Below, in pieces: positions 26,583-35,983 of a stretch of 64,000 nucleotides of DNA. The stretch is from Jejuia sp049889775. Its GTDB lineage: Bacteria > Bacteroidota > Bacteroidia > Flavobacteriales > Flavobacteriaceae. Position 1 is the stretch's first letter, and every line of letters begins with the position of its first letter. A program made the translations under genes and the position numbers. The notes under the pieces are model-generated. The model worked only from the letters and a program-made list of their open reading frames with translations, was not told the origin of the DNA and searched no databases. The stretch lies in the NCBI GenBank assembly GCA_049889775.1, contig JBMHCT010000011.1, positions 372,001 to 436,000 of the forward strand, given 5' to 3'.

Positions 26583-26690
26583 TTAAGTCAATACTGTGGT
26601 TCTATTAAGTTAGAGTTACATAAAAGTTATGAAGATTATCAAAATATTACGATCGTTAAATCACTGTTAAGATGTGTTACGTTACTATTA
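26583..26690. promoter_or_regulatory. helically phased TTA array, PHO-box-like
   Basis: This lies in the 461-base gap between the PhoX-like gene and the beta-barrel gene. TTA starts at 26583, 26605, 26616, 26627, 26636, 26647, 26656, 26667, 26677 and 26688. Steps are mostly 11, 9 or 10, close to one DNA turn. Read toward the PhoX-like gene, units look like TAAC/TTAACA, for example TTAACAGTGATTTAAC. This resembles the direct repeats bound by PhoB/PhoP-type regulators. Nothing else was recognised in the rest of the gap except the -7 box and the TGGACA repeat. Confidence 0.5.
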
Positions 26691-26739
26691 AATTATATGG
26701 AATTTGAATATTTCAATGAATTGAGCGCTCGATTTTTAA

Positions 26740-26760
26740 TGGACAAAAGGTGGACATAAT
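26740..26760. repeat. TGGACA direct repeat, copy 1
   Basis: TGGACAAAAGGTGGACATAAT: two TGGACA units whose starts are 11 bases apart, 219 bases before the beta-barrel gene. The same arrangement occurs at 27626-27646. Confidence 0.5.
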
Positions 26761-26978
26761 CCGATTTATTTTTTTTATCGTGTCTATATGTATACATTGG
26801 TGTAACCTAACATGATAAATATGCTAACCACTGATATACTTGAGTTTACAAGTTTGCTCTTGTTTTTTAACACTCACTTTATGTCTAGATATTTATTTAT
26901 GATGCAAGGACAAGAAGTGTGTTTGGATTTTCTTCCCGAAATAAATACCATTCACTCAAACAACCCTAAAAAATACCC

Positions 26979-27623
26979 ATGAAACAAATTTTATTTTTTG
27001 TAACGCTTTTAGTATTTGGATGGAATTCAAATAGTCAGCAGTTGTATATGGAATATGGTTCCTCTATTTCCGCTTTTGATTATGAGAATTCAAGAGGTCA
27101 AAGGTTAAATAATTTGTTGTCTCAGTCTAAGTCATATTTTGGAATGGGTTATATACACCCTTTGAATAGGGCTCAAACTATTTTTTTAAGAGGCGGACTT
27201 AATTATAATAACTATGGAGCTATAGGTAGTGAAAGTAGTGTGGATAATTATTTTGAATGGGATATTAGTTATTTAGGAATAAAAGCAGGTGCAGATTTTA
27301 AGCTATTTCAGTGGAATGATATGGTGTTTTTTGCGAATGGATCTGTAGCTTCAGAATTTTTGATTAGAGGTACTCAAACTATAAATAATGACGTATTCAA
27401 CTTAGTTGGAGAAGAAGAGTTTAATAACAATATTTTCTTTTTAAGAGCGGGAATAAGTATGCAATATCCTATTTCTACCCGAGCAGCCATTGTTGCGGGT
27501 TATAGTTATGGTAGCTCAATTCTAATAAATAGTGGTCTTAGTTCTGAAAAATTGACTTTGAATGCGCATCAGTTTGGTATAGGTTTTATAATAAACCTAC
27601 CAACATGTAACTGTGATTTTTAG
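26979..27623 (+). CDS. outer-membrane beta-barrel protein
   Basis: A 214-residue exported protein: signal peptide to about residue 20 (ending NSNSQ), then alternating strands such as QTIFLRGGLNYNN, DISYLGIKAGADF, FFLRAGISMQYPI and HQFGIGFIINLP. This is the layout of small 8-strand barrels (OmpW/OmpX-like or the outer-membrane beta-barrel family of Bacteroidota). The C-terminus LPTCNCDF is unusual: most barrels end in Phe or Tyr with a strand, and this one adds a two-cysteine tail before the final Phe. First gene of a co-oriented surface-protein cluster reaching 36681. No specific function recognised. Confidence 0.7.
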   Translation: MKQILFFVTLLVFGWNSNSQQLYMEYGSSISAFDYENSRGQRLNNLLSQSKSYFGMGYIHPLNRAQTIFLRGGLNYNNYGAIGSESSVDNYFEWDISYLGIKAGADFKLFQWNDMVFFANGSVASEFLIRGTQTINNDVFNLVGEEEFNNNIFFLRAGISMQYPISTRAAIVAGYSYGSSILINSGLSSEKLTLNAHQFGIGFIINLPTCNCDF

Positions 27624-27625
27624 AG

Positions 27626-27646
27626 TGGACAAACTATGGACACTAT
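27626..27646. repeat. TGGACA direct repeat, copy 2
   Basis: TGGACAAACTATGGACACTAT lies three bases after the beta-barrel gene's stop and 58 bases before the next gene. It repeats the TGGACA-N5-TGGACA arrangement of 26740-26760, with the same 11-base step. A regulator site shared by the two genes is possible. Confidence 0.5.
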
Positions 27647-27703
27647 AGTATATAAGTAATATTTAATATAGTTTCGGTAAGACGAAACATCAGAAAAAAA
27701 TAA

Positions 27704-28240
27704 ATGACAGAGAAATTAACGAGATATTTTACGATTTTTATTCTGGCGATTTTTACGGGTCCAACCATTTTCGCACAGTCTAAAACTCAAAATACGGAAT
27801 ATAAGATAAAAAGTTCTAGTTTAGGAATCGCAGGATCCTCAAAAACACTGCAAACCTCCAAAGGAAATTATGTTATAAGTCAAAGTTTGGGACAATCTAG
27901 TGTTATTGGCACCTATTCTCAAAACGGTTACTATCTGCGTCAAGGCTTTCAGCAACCTCATAATAAAATTGTAATTCAAAAGAGTATACAAACTAGTAGT
28001 TTAAAGGCCTTAGTATTTCCAAACCCTTTTTCAGAGCGTATTACAATTTCATTCAAAGAAGATATAACAAACAATGTACTTGTTGAAATTCATGATGTAG
28101 CTGGCAAAATGGTTTATAATCATCAATTTCTTCCATCAAAAACAATACAATTTAATTTAAATAATCTTTCCGCAGGCTCTTATGTTTTAAAGACAATTTC
28201 AAACGGAAAAATTCTTAATTCAAAACTTATAAAAATATAG
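27704..28240 (+). CDS. small T9SS type A cargo protein
   Basis: A 178-residue secreted protein. Residues 1-25 are a signal peptide ending IFAQ. A short segment about 30-85 has SSSLGIAGSSKTLQTSKGNYVI-like and GYYLRQGFQQP, the latter resembling a motif I have seen in small Bacteroidota surface proteins that precede the sorting domain. The last about 75 residues are the T9SS type A domain: VFPNPFSERITISF, VEIHDVAGKMVYN, LSAGSYVLKTISNGKILNSKLIKI. The mature part left after removal of the sorting domain is only about 75 residues. Gap to the next gene is 22 bases, so they are co-transcribed. Confidence 0.85.
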   Translation: MTEKLTRYFTIFILAIFTGPTIFAQSKTQNTEYKIKSSSLGIAGSSKTLQTSKGNYVISQSLGQSSVIGTYSQNGYYLRQGFQQPHNKIVIQKSIQTSSLKALVFPNPFSERITISFKEDITNNVLVEIHDVAGKMVYNHQFLPSKTIQFNLNNLSAGSYVLKTISNGKILNSKLIKI

Positions 28241-28262
28241 CACAATAAAAAAGCCAAATGTT

Positions 28263-30500
28263 ATGAAACGCATAATTACTCTAATATTATTTTTATTCAC
28301 TTTAATGTATTCTGAAGCACAAACCGAAGGTATAAGTTATCAAGCTGTAATTATTGGTCCTGATGATTTAGAATTACCAGGAGTTGACTCAGAAGGCAAT
28401 TATCTGCCAACTACCGATATTACTGTAAGATTTTCGATAATAGCTCCCGGAAGTGGTATAGTTGAGTTTACCGAACAACAAGATACAACCACAGACGAGT
28501 TTGGTAGAATAAACTTAATAATAGGACAAGGTAACTATGATGATTTTGAAAAGATTTATTGGGGTGGTAATCCAAAATCTTTAAAAGTTGAAATAGATTT
28601 TAGAGATGGTAATGGTTTTATGGATTTAAGTGTTGAGAAATTAACCTATGTACCATATGTGCAACATCGAACCATAAAAGCTTCCGATTCTTTAATAGTG
28701 GATGGGAATACGGAATTGAGAGGCGACTTAACCGTAGTAAACCAACCAACTAATTTAGGAGGAACATTTAATGTGAACGGTGGAAATAGGTCTAATTTAT
28801 CTGGTGATTTAAATGTAGACGGCGTTACGAATTTGAATAATGAATTTAACGTCAATGATAAAAGTGTATCTAATCTTTCAGGACCTTTAAATGTAGGTGA
28901 TCCGTCGATAGGTCCTCCAAATGGAGATCCCGATGCGCCAACAACATTAAACGGTTCATTATCGGTTGTAGGTGAATCAACATTTTCCAGTTTAGTTGCA
29001 GATAATTTAACAATTAACGAGTCCACGGAGTTAACAGGAACGCTTAATGTGTATTCTGAAAACCAAATACAATTGCGTTCTACAGTACATACTGATGCCA
29101 TAGCATATGGAGGCACATCACCAATGGAACAAGTACAAGGTGTTGACCCAGGAAAGTTCATTGGGAACTACCCACTGCTTGTTGAGGGTAGTACACAAGG
29201 AATTGCTATTAAGGTGAATGGTAACAGTAGAAACGGTAATAATTATGTTTCGTTTTGGGATGGAGATGGTTTAATAAGAATGCGAGGAAGAATTGAGGGT
29301 GAAGTTCCCGAAGAATTTGGAAATAATGCAGATTGGTTGTTCGATCAAAGCTCACTGGACTTTGATATTTATGATAGTGAAATTGATTTAGGCTTTGCCG
29401 TAGCCCATAGTATCATTGCAGATCTCCAGTTAATAAAGGCCGCCAATGATTATAGGGTATGTGCCGGATTGGGAACCTGTGTTGCTGCGCCTAGTGTTGC
29501 AGATTTGTTGTTCTCGGCAGCTGAGGTAGTTTCGGCAGCACTTCAGGCAATTTTTGCAGAACAAGTAAAGTTTAGGGCAGAAGGCTATCTGGCGACTTAT
29601 GACAACAATAAGCTATTGTTTCAAGGGGTTTCGTATGCTTCCGGAGCTGGGGATTATGCAGAGTATTTAATGAGGGAAAATCTTAATGAAGATATCAACT
29701 TCGGGGAAATTGTCGGAATGCGTGGTGGTAAAATATCTAAAAACACCTCTAACGCACAACGCATGATGGTAGTGTCATACAAACCGATAGTTTTGGGTAA
29801 TATGCCACAATCAGACGAAGAAGGTAATTATGAAAAAGTTGCATTTATGGGACAAGTTCCAGTTAAAGTGTTTGGTAATGTAGAGATTGGCGATTACATC
29901 ATTCCTAGTGGTAATAATGATGGTTTTGGGATAGCAATTCACCCCTCAAAGATTACCTTAAAAGAACTGAATCAAATTGTTGGTGTAGCATGGACAAAGA
30001 GTTCTAAATCCTATGGAAAAAGTAGTGTTATTGTGGCTGTAGGCCTAAATAATAATGATAGTAGTTACATTATCCAAAATTTAGAAGCCAAGTTAAACGC
30101 CCAAGCAAATGAAATAGCAAACCTAAAAGGACAAGTTGACAAGATTTTAAAAATGCTTTCTGATGGTGGCAATGCTAAACAATCTAAAACATTGATCGAT
30201 CAACATCAAGATGACGATAATCATGATGTTGTAACATTTGATGATCGTAAATATGATATAGTTGATACCGATCATGGTGAAATTGTGTATTGGGAGATTA
30301 CTATGGAAGACTTTGAGAAAGGGATGCAACTTGCGGAATCACAAATGTTAGAAAAGGGCATAAACATTTACGATGATAAACTTTGGGGTAAACTTAAGGA
30401 AGATCCTAACTACAGAAACAACATACTACAAAATATTAAATCTACCATCGACCAGAAGTTTCACTATCATAGAAAAGTTAGTACATCAAAGCACAACTAA
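28263..30500 (+). CDS. tail-fibre-like surface protein with beta-helical stalk and possible autoproteolytic domain
   Basis: A 745-residue exported protein (signal peptide to AQ at about 20). It starts with GISYQAVIIGPDDLEL, an N-terminal module common in Bacteroidota fibre proteins. Residues about 140-270 repeat short L-x-V-x-G units (LRGDLTVV, LSGDLNVDG, LNGSLSVVG, LTGTLNVYS), as in phage fibres and beta-helical stalks. Residues about 460-610 include GDYAEYLM, GEIVGMRGGKI and MVVSYKPIVLGN, resembling the Peptidase_G2/tailspike autoproteolysis domain. A coiled coil follows (IIQNLEAKLNAQANEIANLK) and then an acidic, His-rich tail. It has no T9SS sorting signal. Whether it self-cleaves is inference. 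Confidence 0.7.
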   Translation: MKRIITLILFLFTLMYSEAQTEGISYQAVIIGPDDLELPGVDSEGNYLPTTDITVRFSIIAPGSGIVEFTEQQDTTTDEFGRINLIIGQGNYDDFEKIYWGGNPKSLKVEIDFRDGNGFMDLSVEKLTYVPYVQHRTIKASDSLIVDGNTELRGDLTVVNQPTNLGGTFNVNGGNRSNLSGDLNVDGVTNLNNEFNVNDKSVSNLSGPLNVGDPSIGPPNGDPDAPTTLNGSLSVVGESTFSSLVADNLTINESTELTGTLNVYSENQIQLRSTVHTDAIAYGGTSPMEQVQGVDPGKFIGNYPLLVEGSTQGIAIKVNGNSRNGNNYVSFWDGDGLIRMRGRIEGEVPEEFGNNADWLFDQSSLDFDIYDSEIDLGFAVAHSIIADLQLIKAANDYRVCAGLGTCVAAPSVADLLFSAAEVVSAALQAIFAEQVKFRAEGYLATYDNNKLLFQGVSYASGAGDYAEYLMRENLNEDINFGEIVGMRGGKISKNTSNAQRMMVVSYKPIVLGNMPQSDEEGNYEKVAFMGQVPVKVFGNVEIGDYIIPSGNNDGFGIAIHPSKITLKELNQIVGVAWTKSSKSYGKSSVIVAVGLNNNDSSYIIQNLEAKLNAQANEIANLKGQVDKILKMLSDGGNAKQSKTLIDQHQDDDNHDVVTFDDRKYDIVDTDHGEIVYWEITMEDFEKGMQLAESQMLEKGINIYDDKLWGKLKEDPNYRNNILQNIKSTIDQKFHYHRKVSTSKHN

Positions 30501-30532
30501 ATTTCTGAAAATAACTTTTGAATAGTTTCTCT

Positions 30533-33500
30533 ATGAACAAGGGTATAATATTTACCATACTAACATTATTTTTTACGTTCTTTTTAAAGGCACAAACCAC
30601 CGCAATTCCTGATGCTAATTTTGAAGATTATTTGGAAACGCATACTGCTGATGGTGTGTCGGTTGCTGTGGGAGACCCTTTAAGTATGGGAGACGGTATA
30701 GCCAATAATGGTGTGGTAACAACAGCCAATATATCCACTGTAACGTCTTTAAATGTTAGCAATTCAAATATTGAAGACCTAACAGGTATTCAAGATTTTA
30801 CCGATTTGTCTACGTTGATTTGTAGTGATAATAATTTACGGAATTTGGATGTCTCTACCAATACTAACTTAACCACTTTGTTGTGTGGTATAAATCAACT
30901 TACAGTTTTGGATGTCAGTAATAACAATGCTTTAGAGGTGTTGAATTGTTCCAGTAATCAGATTAATACCATTGACGTTAGTAATAATTTAGTTTTGGAG
31001 CGTTTAAGTTGCGGTGAAAATCGTATTACAGTTTTAGATATCAGCTTGAATACAGAATTATTTTTCTTATCTGTCTCAGAAAACTTGTTGGCAAATTTAG
31101 ACGTAAGCGCAAATACCAAACTAGAGCAACTTTTTTGTGCCTCAAACCAGTTGAATACTTTAAATCTTGCAAACAACACGCTTCTTAGTACTTTAAATGC
31201 ATCACAAAATAAAATAACCAATTTCGATTTAAGTGCTTTAAATACAGTGGTTTGTACTGATCCTCAAACAGATCCTATAACTAAATGTCAAAGCGATGCT
31301 TCTATTAATGTTTCTAATAATCAACTTGTAACGCTAATAGTTTCAAATGGCTATAACGATTTGATAACATCTTTTTCATCAGAAGGAAATCCCGATTTAA
31401 ATTGTATTCAGGTTGATGGGGGTTTTACACCCAATACTAATTGGTTAAAAGATGACTGGACTTACTATTCGAATGCCATTTGCTCTGATATTTATACTTA
31501 CGTTCCTGATGACAACTTCGAACAGGCTTTAGTTGATCTAAATTTAGATGATGCTTTAGATAATTTAGTACTAACAGCAAATATAAATACCCTTGCAAAT
31601 TTGGATATATCAAATTTGAATATAGAAGATTTAACGGGTATTGAGGATTTTACAAGTTTAGAGTTGTTAAACTGTAGTTTCAATAGTCTGCAAGATATTG
31701 ATGTATCAAATAACATTGCCCTAACTACTTTGAATACGTCGAATAACGACCTTTCAAATATCGATTTAAGCGCGAATACTTTATTGGAAGTTTTAGATGT
31801 GTCTTTCAATAATTTAAAAATTTTAGAGTTAGTTGATAATACAGCACTAATCGATGTTAACTGTTCTAATAATTCGCTATCCATTTTAAATTTCGAAACT
31901 TTAACAGGCTTAATGACCTTAAATTGTGAGGTAAATAATTTAGAAGTTCTAAATATTAAAAATGGCCAAAATCCAAATCTTGCAAATTTTAATGCAACTA
32001 GCAATCCTGATTTATCTTGTATTGAAACGGATACTGGAGCTGAACCTGTTGGCGTAAATTGGGTTGTTGATGTTACATCGTCGTATGCAGTATTATGTGG
32101 TACTTACGTTCCAGATGATGGTTTTGAACAAGCGCTCATTGATTTAGGGTTTGATAACGCTCCTCTTGATAATTATGTGCCCACAGGAAACATAGTTGGA
32201 GAAACCAATTTGGATGTGAGTAACTACAATATTACCGACTTAACGGGTATTCAGGATTTTTTAGCATTACAAGTTTTTAATTGTGCTAATAATGCTATTG
32301 TTGAACTTGATTTAAGCGCAAATACCGCCTTAACAAATATTACCTGTAGTAATAATGCTTTAGAATTTGTAGATATTCGCAATGGCAATAACGCAGTAAT
32401 AACGGCATTTGACGCCATAAACAACCCCAATTTATATTGTATAAATGTAGATATTGGAGTTATTGGTAATATTCCAGCAGGTTGGACGAAAGATCCTATA
32501 GCAAATTATAATTCAGATTGTGAACTTAATAGATTTACGCCCATTCCAGATAATAATTTTGAACAGGCTTTAATCGATTTGGGTATCGATAATGGTCCGT
32601 TAGATAATCAAGTACTTACTTCTAGTATAGAATACCTAAATGCCTTAAACGTTAGCGGTAAGAATATTGAAAGTTTAGAGGGTATACAATCCTTTTTGTC
32701 CCTAACCGAGTTAGATTGTAGTAACAATTTTTTAGACGAATTAGACTTGAGTGGTATGCTTAATTTGGAGGCTTTGTATTGCAGTTCAAATTATTTTTTA
32801 ACCAATAATTCCGCAAATATTAATGGTGTTTTAAATATTGATGGGGTGAATAATCTAAGTGTACTTTTTTGTTCTGGAAATTTATTGGCAGATTTAAATG
32901 TATCTGATAAGATGAATTTGCAAAACCTTGATTGTTCTGATAATAAAATTACTAATCTTGATATAAGTAGTAATGCTTTATTACAAGATTTGAATTGCTC
33001 AAGTAACGCCATTGCCAACTTAGATATTAGTGATCTCTCAGTATTGGAAACAGTAAATTGTAGTAACAATACTATCATTAATTTAATTACAAGTGCTGCA
33101 GTAAATGCAACTTTAAAAATCTTGAACTGTTCCAATAACAATTTAGATGTACTTCAAATAAATGCTTATAGTGCATTGGAGGATTTGAGTTGTAATTCGA
33201 ATACTATTTCAAATTTAAACATTACGAATAACCAACTTTTGTCCAATTTAAACTGTTCAGACAACAGCCTTGTAAATCTAGATTTAACCCAAAACCCTAA
33301 TTTGATTAATTTATATACATCACAAAATGATTTAACGCAACTTAATTTGTCCAATAATGTTGTTTTGGAGTATGCCGATTGTAATTACAATGCCATTTTG
33401 AATTTAGAGTTAGGTGCAATTACAAACCTAGAATATTTATACGCCAATAATAACGAAATAGATCAATTGGATGCGAGCAATAACTTGAATTTGATTGTAT

Positions 33501-35983
33501 TGGATGTGAGTTTTAATGACATTACCAATTTGATTTTACCGAATGATTTAAGCCAGTTAAAAGCGCTTAATGTTAGTAATAATCTTTTGGAAAACGCTTT
33601 AGACCTCTCAAGCATGGGCATTGGCGTTTGTCCCAATGGAAACGATCGTTGTCCACAAACCATAAGTATTAATGCATCCAACAACCTATATGATTTTATA
33701 AATATCCAAAATGGTATAAATGACGAAATTCAGAGTTTTAATGCTACGAGTAATCCTAATCTAAATTGCATTCAAGTTGATGATGTTAATAATATAGGCG
33801 CAAATTGGTTAAAGGATGCCACTTCCGAATATAACATAGATTGTAGATTTGGCGAAACCTATGTACCCGATGATAATTTTGAGCAGGCGTTGATTGATCT
33901 TGGTTACGATACAGCTCCTTTAGATGATTACGTGCCTACAATAAATATAGAGGCACTCACTTTTTTGAATGTTAATGGTAAAGGCATTTCAGACTTAACA
34001 GGAATTGAGGATTTTGTGGCCTTACAAAATTTTAAATGCGCTGATAATAATATAAGTGTTATAGATGTAAGCAACAATTCAGCTTTAGAAGAAATAAACT
34101 GCGCTAACAATTCCATTGAAACACTAGATTTAAGCACTTTAACTAATATCATAAATGTTGATATTTCAAATAATAGGTTTGCTGAATTTGACGTAAGCCT
34201 AATCCCAACACTTAAAGTATTTAAATGTGACGGAAATAGTTTGGTCGAGCTCGATTTCTCTACAAATATCATTTTAGTAGAACTATCCTGCGCTTTAAAT
34301 ATTTTGGAAGTACTTAATATCCAAAATGGACAAAATGAAAACTTGTTAAATTTAAGCGCACAGAATAATCCGAACTTATCTTGTATACAAACAGATAATG
34401 GAACAGTTCCTGGTGGTGTAACGTGGTTAAAAGATGATATTGCAGAATATACCATAGATTGTCATTTTGGAGAAACCTACGTACCCGATGATAATTTTGA
34501 GCAAGCCTTAATTGATTTGGGATATGATGATGCACCATTAGACAATTATGTGCTTACTGCGAATATTCAAAATCAAACATTCTTAAATATAAGTGGAAAT
34601 GAAATTTCAGATCTAACTGGTATTGAAGATTTTGAAGCACTTCAAAGTTTAAATTTTGAAAATAATCTCATACAAAATGTGGATTTAAGTAATAATACAC
34701 AATTAGTTAGTCTTAATGGATCGGATAATCTCCTTTCAGAAGTAAATATATCCAACCAAACGGACTTAAAAGTCTTAAATGTTTCTAACAATAACATTAC
34801 CCAAATAAATTTAGATTCTAATTTAGATGTGTTGGAATTAGATGTTTCAAGTAACAGTATCACAGAACTAGATATTAGTTTTCTACTGGATTTAGAAAAA
34901 TTGAACTGCGCCTCTAATTTACTTATGGAGCTTGATGCTACATTCAATACGAAATTAGTAGAGTTGATATGTTCCTCTAATTTATTTTTTCAGGATAATT
35001 TAAATATCCAAAATGGGGCTAATGGCACACTTGTAATATTTAACGCTTCTGGAAATCCGGATTTAAGCTGCATTTTGGTGGACGATCCTGTTGCAGTAAT
35101 TGCCAACGTATCAGGATTATATGATAATTGGATTAAAGATGCAACTACGAATTATCAAAGTATTTGTGATGATGCTGATAATGATGGTGTTGCGAATGAA
35201 GATGATCTGTGTCCAGGAACACCTTTTGGTGAACCAGTAGATCTTTTTGGATGCGCTTATATAGGTTTACCCGAAGATAATTTTACAATTTTAATTACTG
35301 GAGAAACCTGTTTAAATAACAACGACGGAAAGATAAATATCACTTCAAATGAGTTTTATGAATACCGGGCAACTTTAAAGGGCGATGATTTTGACAGAAC
35401 ATATACATTTACCAATGAAATAGAGATATTAAATTTATTAGCTGGTGCATATAGATTGTGTATTACCTCAGAAGAAATTCCAAATTTCGAGCGCTGTTTT
35501 GATATTGTAATTAACCACCCAGAAAACCTTGATGTTATTACTGGTAAACAAGAAAATGGAAAAGTAGTACATGTCCAAATGTCTGGTAGTTCTAATTATA
35601 TTATAGATTTCAATGGATTAATTTTCCCAACTAATAATTCTGAAATTACTTTACAGTTAGAGCCTGGAGAAAATAACATTAAAGTTTCAACTGATAAACC
35701 TTGCCAAGGTAGCTATGAAGAGCGCATATTTTTATCTGATGAAATAGCTATATATCCAGTCCCTTTTAAAGACGAACTTCATATTTATCTGGGAGATATT
35801 GAAGATGATAAGGTCAATATTAGCATGTATTCTTACTTGGGGCAGTTGGTTTATTTTGAGGAGTCTAATGGTAGAAATGAACGAAGTTTAACGGTAAAAA
35901 CAGATGCGTTTAGTTCTGGACTTTATACAGTGTTTGTCACTTCAAAAGCATCAGTTTCCACATTCAAAATTATTAAGCAATGA
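30533..35983 (+). CDS. giant leucine-rich-repeat surface protein with T9SS type A sorting domain
   Basis: About 1816 residues from the ATG at 30533, which gives a clean signal peptide (MNKGIIFTILTLFFTFFLKAQ); the frame extends back to a TTG at 30518. Six cassettes follow, each opening with a variant of YVPDDNFEQALIDLG (near 30606, 31498, 32103, 32540, 33861 and 34477), then LTGIEDF, 21-22-residue leucine-rich repeats with LDVSNN/LNCSNN, and closing NPDLSCIQVD...NWLKD. After the sixth comes a Ca-binding thrombospondin-3-like DADNDGVANEDDLC, an Ig-like stretch and a T9SS type A domain (IYPVPFKDELHIYLG to FKIIKQ). Likely a cell-surface binding protein. Its stop overlaps the next start by four bases. 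Confidence 0.93.
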   Translation: MNKGIIFTILTLFFTFFLKAQTTAIPDANFEDYLETHTADGVSVAVGDPLSMGDGIANNGVVTTANISTVTSLNVSNSNIEDLTGIQDFTDLSTLICSDNNLRNLDVSTNTNLTTLLCGINQLTVLDVSNNNALEVLNCSSNQINTIDVSNNLVLERLSCGENRITVLDISLNTELFFLSVSENLLANLDVSANTKLEQLFCASNQLNTLNLANNTLLSTLNASQNKITNFDLSALNTVVCTDPQTDPITKCQSDASINVSNNQLVTLIVSNGYNDLITSFSSEGNPDLNCIQVDGGFTPNTNWLKDDWTYYSNAICSDIYTYVPDDNFEQALVDLNLDDALDNLVLTANINTLANLDISNLNIEDLTGIEDFTSLELLNCSFNSLQDIDVSNNIALTTLNTSNNDLSNIDLSANTLLEVLDVSFNNLKILELVDNTALIDVNCSNNSLSILNFETLTGLMTLNCEVNNLEVLNIKNGQNPNLANFNATSNPDLSCIETDTGAEPVGVNWVVDVTSSYAVLCGTYVPDDGFEQALIDLGFDNAPLDNYVPTGNIVGETNLDVSNYNITDLTGIQDFLALQVFNCANNAIVELDLSANTALTNITCSNNALEFVDIRNGNNAVITAFDAINNPNLYCINVDIGVIGNIPAGWTKDPIANYNSDCELNRFTPIPDNNFEQALIDLGIDNGPLDNQVLTSSIEYLNALNVSGKNIESLEGIQSFLSLTELDCSNNFLDELDLSGMLNLEALYCSSNYFLTNNSANINGVLNIDGVNNLSVLFCSGNLLADLNVSDKMNLQNLDCSDNKITNLDISSNALLQDLNCSSNAIANLDISDLSVLETVNCSNNTIINLITSAAVNATLKILNCSNNNLDVLQINAYSALEDLSCNSNTISNLNITNNQLLSNLNCSDNSLVNLDLTQNPNLINLYTSQNDLTQLNLSNNVVLEYADCNYNAILNLELGAITNLEYLYANNNEIDQLDASNNLNLIVLDVSFNDITNLILPNDLSQLKALNVSNNLLENALDLSSMGIGVCPNGNDRCPQTISINASNNLYDFINIQNGINDEIQSFNATSNPNLNCIQVDDVNNIGANWLKDATSEYNIDCRFGETYVPDDNFEQALIDLGYDTAPLDDYVPTINIEALTFLNVNGKGISDLTGIEDFVALQNFKCADNNISVIDVSNNSALEEINCANNSIETLDLSTLTNIINVDISNNRFAEFDVSLIPTLKVFKCDGNSLVELDFSTNIILVELSCALNILEVLNIQNGQNENLLNLSAQNNPNLSCIQTDNGTVPGGVTWLKDDIAEYTIDCHFGETYVPDDNFEQALIDLGYDDAPLDNYVLTANIQNQTFLNISGNEISDLTGIEDFEALQSLNFENNLIQNVDLSNNTQLVSLNGSDNLLSEVNISNQTDLKVLNVSNNNITQINLDSNLDVLELDVSSNSITELDISFLLDLEKLNCASNLLMELDATFNTKLVELICSSNLFFQDNLNIQNGANGTLVIFNASGNPDLSCILVDDPVAVIANVSGLYDNWIKDATTNYQSICDDADNDGVANEDDLCPGTPFGEPVDLFGCAYIGLPEDNFTILITGETCLNNNDGKINITSNEFYEYRATLKGDDFDRTYTFTNEIEILNLLAGAYRLCITSEEIPNFERCFDIVINHPENLDVITGKQENGKVVHVQMSGSSNYIIDFNGLIFPTNNSEITLQLEPGENNIKVSTDKPCQGSYEERIFLSDEIAIYPVPFKDELHIYLGDIEDDKVNISMYSYLGQLVYFEESNGRNERSLTVKTDAFSSGLYTVFVTSKASVSTFKIIKQ

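Noticed and set aside
26529..26759. A 76-codon open frame before the beta-barrel gene
   Set aside because: No recognisable protein character, no ribosome site, and it runs through the phased TTA array and the TGGACA repeat. The sequence looks regulatory, not coding.
28646..29161. A 171-codon antisense frame inside the fibre-like gene
   Set aside because: It is the reverse of a repetitive beta-helical stretch, has no start context of its own and low-complexity composition; the sense frame is well supported.
31498..34947. Several long antisense frames (for example 31498-32004 and 33928-34455)
   Set aside because: They result from the regular leucine-rich repeats, whose codon pattern leaves the opposite strand free of stops. 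No independent support.
30606..35100. A CRISPR-like or tandem DNA repeat array in the LRR gene
   Set aside because: The units are protein-level leucine-rich repeats with diverged third positions, not identical DNA repeats with unique spacers.
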